Shown here piece after piece: positions 1 to 6,562 of a stretch of 20,605 nucleotides of DNA. The position numbers were made by a program, and so were the translations under genes. Source of the stretch: an uncultured Oscillospiraceae bacterium (lineage in GTDB: Bacteria > Bacillota > Clostridia > Oscillospirales > Ruminococcaceae); NCBI GenBank assembly GCA_900543705.1, contig UQSL01000030.1, forward strand, positions 1 to 20,605. The letters run 5' to 3'. The notes under the pieces were generated by a model, which saw nothing but the letters and a program-made list of their open reading frames with translations, made no database searches and was not told the DNA's origin. How positions within the stretch are numbered: position 1 is the stretch's first letter; every line of letters begins with the position of its first letter.

Positions 1-335
1 AGCTCCTGGTGCATCCGGAATGCAAACCCGAAGTTGCCAAACATGCGGATTATGCCGGTTCTACCGCAGGGATATTGTCCTATGCACGCGGCTGTCAGGA
101 GAATATCCTTGTCGGAACGGAAAAGTCGATTGCCGATTCCCTTGCGCTGGAATTTCCGGAGCGCCAGTTTATCCCTCTTTCCAAGCGCCTGATGTGCCAC
201 GACATGCGCATCACGAATCTGGTGGATGTTTACCGGGCGATGCAGGGGCTTTGCGGCTGCAAAATTGAAATTGAAGAAGAAACCCGTTTAAAGGCAAAAC
301 ATGCCATTGATGAGATGATTCGTCTTGGCCAATAA
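1..335 (+). CDS. nadA: Quinolinate synthase NadA, C-terminal part (5' end outside window)
   Basis: This is the C-terminal third of quinolinate synthase, the cytosolic [4Fe-4S] enzyme that condenses iminoaspartate with dihydroxyacetone phosphate to quinolinate in de novo NAD synthesis. The reading frame enters from the left edge (first full codon at base 3) and ends at TAA 333-335. Family signatures are HPECKPEV near the start of the visible part, then the AGSTAGIL stretch, and a late cluster LCGCKIEIEE in which a conserved cysteine normally ligates the iron-sulphur cluster. The segment MCHDMRITNL matches the family's MK(x)NTL region only loosely. No start or upstream partner (nadB, nadC) can be seen. 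A strong terminator lies 31 bases downstream, so this is the last gene of its transcript. Confidence 0.93.
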   Translation, partial: LLVHPECKPEVAKHADYAGSTAGILSYARGCQENILVGTEKSIADSLALEFPERQFIPLSKRLMCHDMRITNLVDVYRAMQGLCGCKIEIEEETRLKAKHAIDEMIRLGQ

Positions 336-366
336 AAATGACTTATCGCATATACTTTCTGCTGTT

Positions 367-407
367 AAAAAACTTCCCCATCGTCAAGCCGGTGGGGAAG
401 TTTTTTT
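367..407 (+). terminator. Rho-independent terminator after nadA
   Basis: A perfect 14-base inverted repeat (arms 367-380 and 393-406, containing ACTTCCCCA / TGGGGAAGT) is followed by a run of seven T. The A-rich left flank means the same hairpin could also stop leftward transcription arriving from the membrane-protein gene that ends at 533. Confidence 0.9.
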
Positions 408-532
408 AAGTTAGTTTTGTTTGAAAAGAAAGCCGAAAATCAGGACGGGATCTGTACTAGTATCTTGTGTCCACGGACAGAAAAAAACATAGTGGGAACA
501 AAACAGGGATTAGTGTGCGTGGGAGCCATATG

Positions 533-1435
533 TCACAGAATCTCCCGGTTGTCCGCTTCGATTTCTCCAAAAGGCGGAAGCGGGGAATCCACCTCATTTT
601 CCGATAAAGCCCGTTCATTTTGTTCAATCAGATACTGTGCATAAATGGTACAAGAGGTGAGGAAAAACGGAAAAACAAACAGAAAGGGCAAAAACAGAAC
701 ACAGAGCAAAATGAGCGGCAAAAAGGATAAAACAAACAGGAACAGGTCTCCGCGATGACTGAGAGTATATCGACTGGACTGCCGGATGCAGCGAGAAACG
801 GAGAGGGTTTCATCCCGAATCATCAAATACGCTGCCAGCTGATAGCGGATATTGATAAGACCATACACAAGAACTCCCACGACGAGCAGTGAAAATCCCA
901 GAAGAATACACAGTTTGGAGAAAAGAATATGCTTGGAGTTCGGGTTTAGTGAGACAATGTACATAGAAATCCCGGCAACCAGTCCGCCCGGAAATAGACA
1001 GACGATTCCCCAGAATACCTTCCGGCACAGCACATTGAATGCCAGAAGCAGGCTTTTCAAGAGCAGTTTTAATTTGGAAAAATAGTAGAAAACTGCAGTG
1101 ATTTCTTCCGACCCATCCAGCACGGTATGGCTGTACCAGCGCAGAAGCCCCATGACGAGGGGGACAATGACTAAAAATGCGGCGAATACCCCGAGCAGGG
1201 CGATGAGAAAGACAAGGAAAACGGAAAAGGGATTTTCGATTTGCCCCATGTTTTTAGGAATGTCAAGAAAATCAATGATATTGGACAGCTCGAACAGATG
1301 AAAAAACAACTGGCCGAGGAGAAAAAAGAAAGCGCAGAGACTTCCCAGCAGCAGGGTGGAGGCAACCGCCTTTCCCCAATTGCCACGAAGCGCGCGCAGA
1401 GCATTTGATTTGATTGTCCGATGAAGTGAATGCAT
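533..1435 (-). CDS. Multi-pass membrane protein, DUF975-like
   Basis: Predicted integral membrane protein of 300 residues and unknown function. The N-terminus (MHSLHRTIKSNALRALRGNWGKAV) has the amphipathic Lys/Arg start followed by a G-N-W that I associate with DUF975 proteins; this family call is from memory. About five to six hydrophobic segments follow: roughly residues 25-45, 70-95, 125-150, 155-175, 180-205 and 240-270. The tail is charged and acidic. I chose ATG 1433-1435, preceded by GAGGGAGGG about 12 bases upstream. An in-frame ATG at 1541-1543 would overlap the upstream stop and translate straight through a strong hairpin (1501-1530), so it is less likely. It is the last gene of the leftward cluster and no function can be inferred from its neighbours. 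Confidence 0.75.
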   Translation of the reverse strand: MHSLHRTIKSNALRALRGNWGKAVASTLLLGSLCAFFFLLGQLFFHLFELSNIIDFLDIPKNMGQIENPFSVFLVFLIALLGVFAAFLVIVPLVMGLLRWYSHTVLDGSEEITAVFYYFSKLKLLLKSLLLAFNVLCRKVFWGIVCLFPGGLVAGISMYIVSLNPNSKHILFSKLCILLGFSLLVVGVLVYGLINIRYQLAAYLMIRDETLSVSRCIRQSSRYTLSHRGDLFLFVLSFLPLILLCVLFLPFLFVFPFFLTSCTIYAQYLIEQNERALSENEVDSPLPPFGEIEADNREIL

Positions 1436-1500
1436 GGTGAGGTCAATCCCTCCCTCAAGTAAAGAATCGTTTTCCGGTACTTGTCCGGAAATTGACGGAA

Positions 1501-1530
1501 CCCAGCGGAAGGGAAATGCCTTCCGCTGGG
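1501..1530 (-). terminator. Strong hairpin between the LeuB-like gene and the membrane-protein gene
   Basis: A 12-base perfect inverted repeat (arms CCCAGCGGAAGG 1501-1512 and CCTTCCGCTGGG 1519-1530, loop of 6) lies 10 bases after the stop of the leftward dehydrogenase gene. The leftward exit is T-poor (TTCCGTCAATTT), so it may be a partial terminator or a transcript-stabilising 3' hairpin that reduces expression of the membrane-protein gene. Confidence 0.65.
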
Positions 1531-1539
1531 AGGTTTTCA

Positions 1540-2637
1540 TCAATGATTACGGTCAATTGACGCTTTCAGGGTATCGAAAATCATATGGAAAAGGACTTCG
1601 TCGCTGACGGTCTCCTTTCCTTCGGAGGCGATATCCTCTGTGCGGTATGTTCCAAGCGTCTGATACACCGCCTGTTCTAAAATCCCTGCCTGCTGCGGCA
1701 TGGAAAGGGAAAAGCGAAGCATCAGTGCGACGGCAAGAATGGAGGAAGCCATTGTCGCGTTTGTCTTGGTTGAATTGTCGATAAAGGAAGCCACGACCGG
1801 AGAATACATTCCGAAATTTCCCTGACCAAAACTTGCAGTCGGAATCAGGGACTTGGCGCCGGAAAAGACGGAGACCTCGTCCGAGAGGATGTCGCCAAAC
1901 ATGTTGCTTGCGACGATGACGTCGTACCGGTCGGGATGGCGGATAATATCGGCGGACAAATCGTCGATATACATACAAGAAAACGCTACATCCGGGTACT
2001 CGGATGCAATTTTAACGCCGACCCGGCGCCAGAGCTGGGAAGTTTCCAGCAAGTTTGCCTTATCCGCACAGACAACGGATTTTCCACGAGTAAAGGCGAG
2101 GGAGAAGGCCTTGCGCATCACACGTTCCACTTCATGTTGGGAATAGATTTCCTGGTCATAGGCGGCAGGGTCCCCTTCCACCTCACAGCGGCCTTTTTTT
2201 CCGTAGTAAAGACCGCCGGTCAGTTCGCGCACGACAGCAATATCCACTCCGCGCTCCAGGATTTCCAATTTCAGCGGGGAGAGGTCAAACACCTGAGGTT
2301 CTACCTTGACCCGTTTGATATTGGCAAAGATGCCTAGCTTTTTGCGCAGGTTCAAAAGTCCCGCCTCCGGGCGCATGTTAAAGGGAAGATCCGTGTAGTT
2401 TTGATGGGAGCCGACAAATCCGACAAGCGCGGCGCGGGAGGTACGGCAGACCTCCACAGTCTTGCCGGGCAGGGGAGAGCCGGTTTCCTCAAAGGCCGTG
2501 GCCCCGATTTCCCCATACCGGATTTCATAGTCAAGCTTGCAGCTTTTGAGGATATACTCCAGAATTTCAGCAGCATAGCAGGTCATTTCCCGGCCGGGGT
2601 TATCCCCTGGCAATACGGCAATGTTGATTTTCTCCAT
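1540..2637 (-). CDS. leuB: 3-isopropylmalate dehydrogenase-like protein, divergent NAD-binding loop
   Basis: Member of the isocitrate/isopropylmalate dehydrogenase family, 365 residues, normal length for LeuB, which oxidises and decarboxylates 3-isopropylmalate in leucine synthesis. Seen: RPEAGLLNLRK (89-99), VVRELTGGLYYG with Arg137 and Tyr144, DKANLLETS with Lys193, YIDD near 225, and NMFGDILSDE with Asp249 and Asp253. Together these are the substrate, metal and catalytic residues. Odd points: the N-terminal GDGIGPE motif reads GDNPGRE, the usual substrate-binding Arg of ANLR is Lys108, and the NAD loop YEPVHGSAPDIAGK is replaced by a sequence starting YSPVVASFIDNSTK (278-291). No leuA, leuC or leuD is nearby. 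The ATG has GGAGGAGA 8 bases upstream. It could be a functional but divergent LeuB or a paralogue with another 2-hydroxyacid substrate or cofactor. Confidence 0.8.
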   Translation of the reverse strand: MEKINIAVLPGDNPGREMTCYAAEILEYILKSCKLDYEIRYGEIGATAFEETGSPLPGKTVEVCRTSRAALVGFVGSHQNYTDLPFNMRPEAGLLNLRKKLGIFANIKRVKVEPQVFDLSPLKLEILERGVDIAVVRELTGGLYYGKKGRCEVEGDPAAYDQEIYSQHEVERVMRKAFSLAFTRGKSVVCADKANLLETSQLWRRVGVKIASEYPDVAFSCMYIDDLSADIIRHPDRYDVIVASNMFGDILSDEVSVFSGAKSLIPTASFGQGNFGMYSPVVASFIDNSTKTNATMASSILAVALMLRFSLSMPQQAGILEQAVYQTLGTYRTEDIASEGKETVSDEVLFHMIFDTLKASIDRNH

Positions 2638-2709
2638 AGTAGTCTCCTCCGATTCGTCTGTTTTTTCACAGGCAGGCTTACTGATGATGTCTTATACGAA
2701 AGATGAAGA

Positions 2710-3258
2710 TTAAAATTCAATACCCTTCCTGGCGGAAATTCCTTTGGTAAAAGGATGCTTGAGCGGGGTGATTTCGCTGATGTAGTCGGCGAGCTCATAG
2801 AGCTTCAGGGGGACGCCTCGCCCGGTCAGGACAAGTTCGCAGTGCATCTGGCGGGTTTGCTCGATGAGCGCGTACAGGCTGTCGTAGGGAACGAGAGAAA
2901 GTGAGCAGGCATCCAAAATTTCATCTAGGACCATTAAGTCATAGCGGTCACCTCTCACATCCTCCAGGATAGTATCCATGGCCTCTCTGTTTCTGGCGGT
3001 CTCCGCTTTCCGTTCCTTCTCATCCATGGAAAAGACGAATTTCTCTGAAGACTGCACCCGGCGCACCTCGATACCAAGGCGTTCGAGCTCCCCGATCTCA
3101 CCGCTCGGTCGGCCCTTGAGAAATTGAACGAATAAAACGCGCAGCCCCGTCCCGTTTGCACGCAGTGCAAGACCTGCAGCGGCGGTAGTTTTTCCCTTTC
3201 CATTTCCTATATACAAATGAACGAGCCCGAGAGCTTGTTTTGGGGAGCTATTCCTCAT
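2710..3258 (-). CDS. cobO: Cob(I)yrinic acid a,c-diamide / cob(I)alamin adenosyltransferase (CobO/BtuR type)
   Basis: ATP:corrinoid adenosyltransferase of the CobA/CobO/BtuR family, which transfers the adenosyl group of ATP to reduced corrinoid to make adenosylcobalamin. With the chosen start the protein has 182 residues, typical for the family. Seen: P-loop GNGKGKTT at residues 18-25, the hydrophobic strand and acidic pair VLDEI, the LTGRG motif, and the C-terminal ITPLKHPFTKGISARKGIEF block that covers the corrinoid site. Start ATG 3256-3258 has GGAGG 8 bases upstream and overlaps the end of the phosphatase gene by 11 bases, so the two are translationally coupled. Upstream in-frame ATGs would place the start deep in the preceding gene. 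The rest of cobalamin synthesis is not in the window, so it may serve corrinoid salvage. Confidence 0.92.
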   Translation of the reverse strand: MRNSSPKQALGLVHLYIGNGKGKTTAAAGLALRANGTGLRVLFVQFLKGRPSGEIGELERLGIEVRRVQSSEKFVFSMDEKERKAETARNREAMDTILEDVRGDRYDLMVLDEILDACSLSLVPYDSLYALIEQTRQMHCELVLTGRGVPLKLYELADYISEITPLKHPFTKGISARKGIEF

Positions 3259-3928
3259 CGCCGGGCACCTCCACATCAACGGCATCGTAGGTGCGGTGGT
3301 ATTCGATGGGGTCATAGGTGACGGGAACATAACTTGCCACTTCCACGCTGCCGTCGCGCATCCACATCTGCGGGGTCAGGTAGATGGTAAAGCCGCAGCC
3401 GCACCCGCAGCCCCACTCCTGCGCGGAACGCTTTGGAATCCCATGGGCGGCGAGGATAGTTGAGATGATACCTCCATGGGTAACGGCTGCACACTCGGTC
3501 AGTCCGGTTTGCATCATGTCCTCAAACATTGAGGCGAGCGCCCGGTCACAGCGGATGAGGAACTCCGCGTTGTCTTCCCCTCCGAAGTCCGTGGGGTTGA
3601 TGTTTCCCTCCATAAAGAGCAGAAATTTCGGGTTGTTTTTCAGTTCCAGAAGGGTCTTGCCCTCGAATTCCCCAAAATCATATTCCCTGAGGTCTTCGAT
3701 TTCCTGCTGCCAGGTGTCCGGAAAGAGCAGATTCGCCGTCTGGACACAGCGGGCGAGCGGGCTGACATAGACCTTTTGAACCGCAGGATATAAGAAATTG
3801 TTCTGAAACTCTTTTAATTCTGCGACACCCTGTCCCGAGAGGGGGAGGTCAGTCCGGCCGATATACCGCCCGGACTGGTTTGCCTCGGTCATTCCGTGGC
3901 GGATGAGATGGATTTTATAGGATTGCAT
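3248..3928 (-). CDS. Histidine phosphatase family protein (possible alpha-ribazole phosphatase)
   Basis: Phosphoglycerate-mutase-like histidine phosphatase, 226 residues. Seen: LIRHG with the phospho-accepting His11 and Arg10, the GRYIGRTDLPLS segment, VSPLARCVQTA, the acid motif DFGEFEGKT (Glu89 region), and the second catalytic histidine in VTHGG (His151). The overlap with the corrinoid adenosyltransferase gene suggests a role in corrinoid metabolism, such as CobC-type alpha-ribazole-5'-phosphate phosphatase. That is inference from context: the family has many substrates and the sequence alone does not decide. Odd: an alternating Gly-Cys run, WGCGCGCGF, at residues 172-180 where relatives usually have an EW...G.GY segment. 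The start ATG has AGGTGAG five bases upstream. It is the first gene of the leftward cluster and divergent from the XRE gene. Confidence 0.87.
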   Translation of the reverse strand: MQSYKIHLIRHGMTEANQSGRYIGRTDLPLSGQGVAELKEFQNNFLYPAVQKVYVSPLARCVQTANLLFPDTWQQEIEDLREYDFGEFEGKTLLELKNNPKFLLFMEGNINPTDFGGEDNAEFLIRCDRALASMFEDMMQTGLTECAAVTHGGIISTILAAHGIPKRSAQEWGCGCGCGFTIYLTPQMWMRDGSVEVASYVPVTYDPIEYHRTYDAVDVEVPGDEE

Positions 3929-3962
3929 GTTGACTCACCTGTTTTTTTCACTCAAATTTCAT

Positions 3963-3976
3963 TGCCAATTTTGGCA
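3963..3976. promoter_or_regulatory. Perfect palindrome in the divergent intergenic region
   Basis: TGCCAA-TT-TTGGCA is a perfect 14-base dyad, 35 bases upstream of the phosphatase start and just upstream of the XRE promoter. It could be an operator for the leftward cluster. No convincing -35/-10 pair for the leftward transcript was found. Confidence 0.4.
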
Positions 3977-3995
3977 TTTTTTCGACAAAATGATA

Positions 3996-4038
3996 TTTAC
4001 AAATCGTATGTGATATAATATAATTTACAATACGTAAA
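3996..4038 (+). promoter_or_regulatory. Promoter and probable operator of the XRE gene
   Basis: TTTACA (3996-4001), a 17-base spacer and TATAAT (4019-4024) form a near-consensus sigma-A promoter. A dyad TTTAC-N5-GTAAA (4024-4038) overlaps the expected start site, and a related sequence TTTACAAATCGTA covers the -35 region. Paired similar sites over a promoter in front of an XRE gene fit autorepression, which is inference. A second TATAAT at 4135-4140 lacks a good -35. Confidence 0.65.
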
Positions 4039-4164
4039 CTATTCGAAAAATTAGGATTCATCCCACTTGAGATTCTGTGAAACAGCAAGGGGATGCGGTA
4101 GTTTTTGCTGTCGAATCCGATAGGTTATTCCTATTATAATGTAAAAGTTGGGAGAAGAACAAAC

Positions 4165-4860
4165 ATGAACGCAGACTTTCCGAGGGTTTTGACATTGCTG
4201 CGAAAGGAGCGGCGTATCAGCCAGAAACAGGCGGCTGTGGAGCTTGGTGTTTCGCAGGCGCTGCTGTCGCACTATGAAAAGGGGATTCGCGAATGCGGTC
4301 TTGATTTTCTGGTGCGTGCCGCCGACTTCTATGGTGTGTCCTGCGACTATCTGCTCGGGCGGTCTCCAGACAGAAGCGGCGCGACCCTGACGGTGGAGGA
4401 TATCCCGGAGCCGGACGCGGCAGGCAAGGAAAACCGGGGAAGTATTTTGCCGACCCTTAATAAAAAGCTGATTGCAAATTCCCTCAACATTCTCTACGAT
4501 GTGCTTGGAAAATCCGGCAACAAGACGATGATAAACGAGGTCTCTTCCTTTTTGATGCTCGCAGTCTACCGGATGTTCCGTGTTGTCCATTCCGTCAACG
4601 CAACCAACCAGCAGGGAATGTTTACCGTCCCGGCAACGCTTGCGGATTCCTATGCGCAGGCGGAAATGGAAAAGTGCGGTGCAAGGGCGAAGGCTTGTGC
4701 GCTCGGGGAGGAAGTCGACGGTGTTGAGCCGGTGGAATCCACGGCCGAATTCGCGATGACGACCCAGTCCCTGTCCCAGAATTATCCGTTGTTTTGTTCT
4801 TCCCTGTTAAATCTGATCCAAAACTCGGAATCCAAAATCAAGTTGAAAAAGAAGAAATAA
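4165..4860 (+). CDS. XRE-family helix-turn-helix transcriptional regulator
   Basis: DNA-binding regulator of 231 residues. The Cro/C1-type helix-turn-helix domain spans about residues 5-65: LLRKERRISQKQAAVELGV is the start of the domain and first helices, SQALLSHYEKG the recognition helix, and FYGVSCDYLLGRS the usual closing of this domain in Firmicutes. The remaining 165 residues are helical and polar without a domain I recognise, ending in a lysine-rich tail (KIKLKKKK). ATG 4165 has GGGAGA 8 bases upstream. An ATG 60 bases earlier adds residues unlike the family and has no ribosome binding site. It is transcribed alone from the promoter at 3996-4024 and ends at a terminator. The target and signal are unknown; the dyads at its own promoter suggest autoregulation. 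Confidence 0.85.
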   Translation: MNADFPRVLTLLRKERRISQKQAAVELGVSQALLSHYEKGIRECGLDFLVRAADFYGVSCDYLLGRSPDRSGATLTVEDIPEPDAAGKENRGSILPTLNKKLIANSLNILYDVLGKSGNKTMINEVSSFLMLAVYRMFRVVHSVNATNQQGMFTVPATLADSYAQAEMEKCGARAKACALGEEVDGVEPVESTAEFAMTTQSLSQNYPLFCSSLLNLIQNSESKIKLKKKK

Positions 4861-4897
4861 CCCTGAATCTGTGTGAATACCTCTATCGTACCATTTT

Positions 4898-4932
4898 AAC
4901 AGGCTGAAAGAAAGTTTTCAGCCTGTTTTTTT
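4898..4932 (+). terminator. Rho-independent terminator after the XRE gene
   Basis: Perfect 12-base stem AACAGGCTGAAA (4898-4909) / TTTCAGCCTGTT (4916-4927), then a T run. It closes the single-gene XRE transcript. Confidence 0.92.
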
Positions 4933-5101
4933 ATATATTATTCATATTTTCCGGACAGCAGAACCCGGCCGGTTCAACCTCCGGCAGTCTGAACTGCTGT
5001 GAAAAATCGCTTCGATAAACAAGAACGAACATCTGCACGCTCTCTGGCAGGGAGCGGTGTCGTACAGGCACAGAAGAGCTCAGCTCCTTTAGACATCCCT
5101 G

Positions 5102-5707
5102 TCAGTGTTCCCATTCTCTGACGCGAAACTCCACTGCGAGTTCCGCGGCGATATCCCGGCACTGTTCAATGCTCTGTTCGCCGATAAAGTCCACAACCGT
5201 CAAAATCACCTGCGGGATTACTGGCTTGCAGGCGCGGGTGAATTCAAGCATGGCTTCATAAGCACATTTTCCGAAGGAGGGACGGCAAAGCTCATAGAAG
5301 GAGTCTACGTCCGGCGCGTTTAAGCTGATGGAGACGGAATCCACCAGGCCTTTGAGCAAAGGGGCAACCGGCCTGCCGTTTATCAAATCCGCCAGGCCAT
5401 TGGTGTTGATGCGCACAGGAGTTTTGGTATGCTCCTTGATGTAACGGGCGCTCTGCAAGACCGTGTCGAGAGCGCACAGCGGCTCACCGTATCCGCAGTA
5501 GACGATCTGCTGATAGTCGCCGAGGTTTTCCTGTGAGAGTTCCTCAATAACCTCCTCGGCGGTCGGCTCGCGCTCGAGCCACAGGCTGTCCGCGTCCCCG
5601 ACGCCGCTGCCGTTATAGCGGATGCAGAATTTGCACGAACACGGGCAGCGGTTGGTCACGTTGATGTAGAGTTTATCCCCAAGGGTATAGAGGATGGCCA
5701 TAACCAT
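5102..5707 (-). CDS. TatD-associated radical SAM protein
   Basis: Small radical S-adenosylmethionine enzyme of 201 residues. The cluster-binding motif CX3CX2C is Cys21, Cys25 and Cys28 (RCPCSCKFC, with an extra Cys23). The following GYGEP near residue 72 is the SAM-binding GGE-like motif, and INTNG and VSISLNAP strands complete a partial TIM barrel. Proteins like this (TIGR04038, 'radical SAM, TatD family-associated') are known from Firmicutes next to tatD. The reaction is, to my knowledge, not established. Here it lies directly downstream of tatD on the same strand, separated by 65 bases holding a hairpin. Start ATG 5705-5707 follows AAAGGATGC. A second ATG two codons later is equally plausible. 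Downstream bases 4933-5101 hold no convincing gene. Confidence 0.88.
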   Translation of the reverse strand: MVMAILYTLGDKLYINVTNRCPCSCKFCIRYNGSGVGDADSLWLEREPTAEEVIEELSQENLGDYQQIVYCGYGEPLCALDTVLQSARYIKEHTKTPVRINTNGLADLINGRPVAPLLKGLVDSVSISLNAPDVDSFYELCRPSFGKCAYEAMLEFTRACKPVIPQVILTVVDFIGEQSIEQCRDIAAELAVEFRVREWEH

Positions 5708-5726
5708 GCATCCTTTCTTAGGAAAA

Positions 5727-5754
5727 TTCCCGGCATCCGAAGGGAGGCCGGGAA
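5727..5754 (-). terminator. Hairpin between tatD and the radical SAM gene
   Basis: TTCCCGGC (5727-5734) / GCCGGGAA (5747-5754), 8 base pairs, followed leftward by TTTTCC. It lies just after the tatD stop. The short T run suggests a weak terminator or processing site that tunes the radical SAM gene rather than separates it. Confidence 0.5.
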
Positions 5755-5772
5755 TGCCGTTTTCAGTAGAAT

Positions 5773-6552
5773 TTACCGGGATCGTTCTGGGATGCCGAAC
5801 AGCTCGCAGGTATTGCGGTGCGCCAGATCAATGATCTGTTGTGCTTCCACGCCCTTTATCTCCGCGATTTTTTCGGCGGTCTTTGCAATCATCCAGGATT
5901 CGCAGCGCTGTCCGCGATAGGGAACCGGCGCCATATAAGGGCAGTCGGTTTCCAGCAGGAGTTTGTCCGGAGGGGTAATTTCCACCGAGCCTATCACGCG
6001 TTTGGCGCCCTTGAAGGTGACGGCGCCCGTATAGCCGAGGTACATCCCCAAAGATAAAATCTCCTGCGCGACCTCCTTGCTGCCGGTAAAGCAGTGGACG
6101 ACCCCGCGCGGGCGGTATTTCCGAAGGAGCTCCAGGGTCGGCTCGGTCGCCTCCCGGGTGTGGATGACGACGGGTAAGTTTAACTCGTTTGCCAAAAAGA
6201 GCTGGCGTTCAAACGCCCGCACCTGGACGTCCCGCGGGGAGAAATCATAGTGGTAATCGAGCCCGATTTCGCCAATGGCGACCACGCGGGGATGGCGGCT
6301 AAGCGTTTTCATTTCCTCAAGCGCCCTGTCGTCGAGCTCGGTCGCGGTGTGGGGATGAATCCCCACCGCGGCCCACACAAAATCAAAGCGTTCGCTCAGC
6401 TGTACGCTGCAGCGGGAGGACTGCAGATCGCACCCGATGTTGACAACGCGCTCCACCCCTTTCTCTTTTAAAGAGAGCAGGACGGAGTCGGTTTCATTTT
6501 CAAAGTGCTCGTCGTCATAGTGGGCGTGGGAATCAAAGATATGCTCTAACAT
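5773..6552 (-). CDS. tatD: TatD family metal-dependent hydrolase / deoxyribonuclease
   Basis: Metal-dependent nuclease of the amidohydrolase-fold TatD family (3'-5' exonuclease activity is described for E. coli TatD), 259 residues. Metal ligands seen: DSHAHYDD (His9, His11), the glutamate of VAIGEIGLDYHYD, VIHTREA, VVHCFTGS, and the aspartate of LLLETDCPYMAP. This is a full set. ATG 6550-6552 has AGAGG 6 bases upstream and begins 10 bases after the metG stop. The longer in-frame version would overlap metG by 38 bases and adds an unrelated leader. The order metG-tatD is common in Firmicutes, often followed by rnmV and ksgA. Here those are replaced by the radical SAM gene. Confidence 0.94.
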   Translation of the reverse strand: MLEHIFDSHAHYDDEHFENETDSVLLSLKEKGVERVVNIGCDLQSSRCSVQLSERFDFVWAAVGIHPHTATELDDRALEEMKTLSRHPRVVAIGEIGLDYHYDFSPRDVQVRAFERQLFLANELNLPVVIHTREATEPTLELLRKYRPRGVVHCFTGSKEVAQEILSLGMYLGYTGAVTFKGAKRVIGSVEITPPDKLLLETDCPYMAPVPYRGQRCESWMIAKTAEKIAEIKGVEAQQIIDLAHRNTCELFGIPERSR

Positions 6553-6562
6553 GGCGTTCCTC

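Noticed and set aside
1436..1543. Longer version of the membrane-protein gene starting at 1543
   Set aside because: It would begin inside the preceding stop region, translate through a 12-bp hairpin and add a leader unlike the family. ATG 1433-1435 has a GAGGGAGGG site.
4974..5162. Leftward open frame after the radical SAM gene
   Set aside because: It overlaps the end of the radical SAM gene in another frame, has no family pattern and no start with a convincing ribosome binding site.
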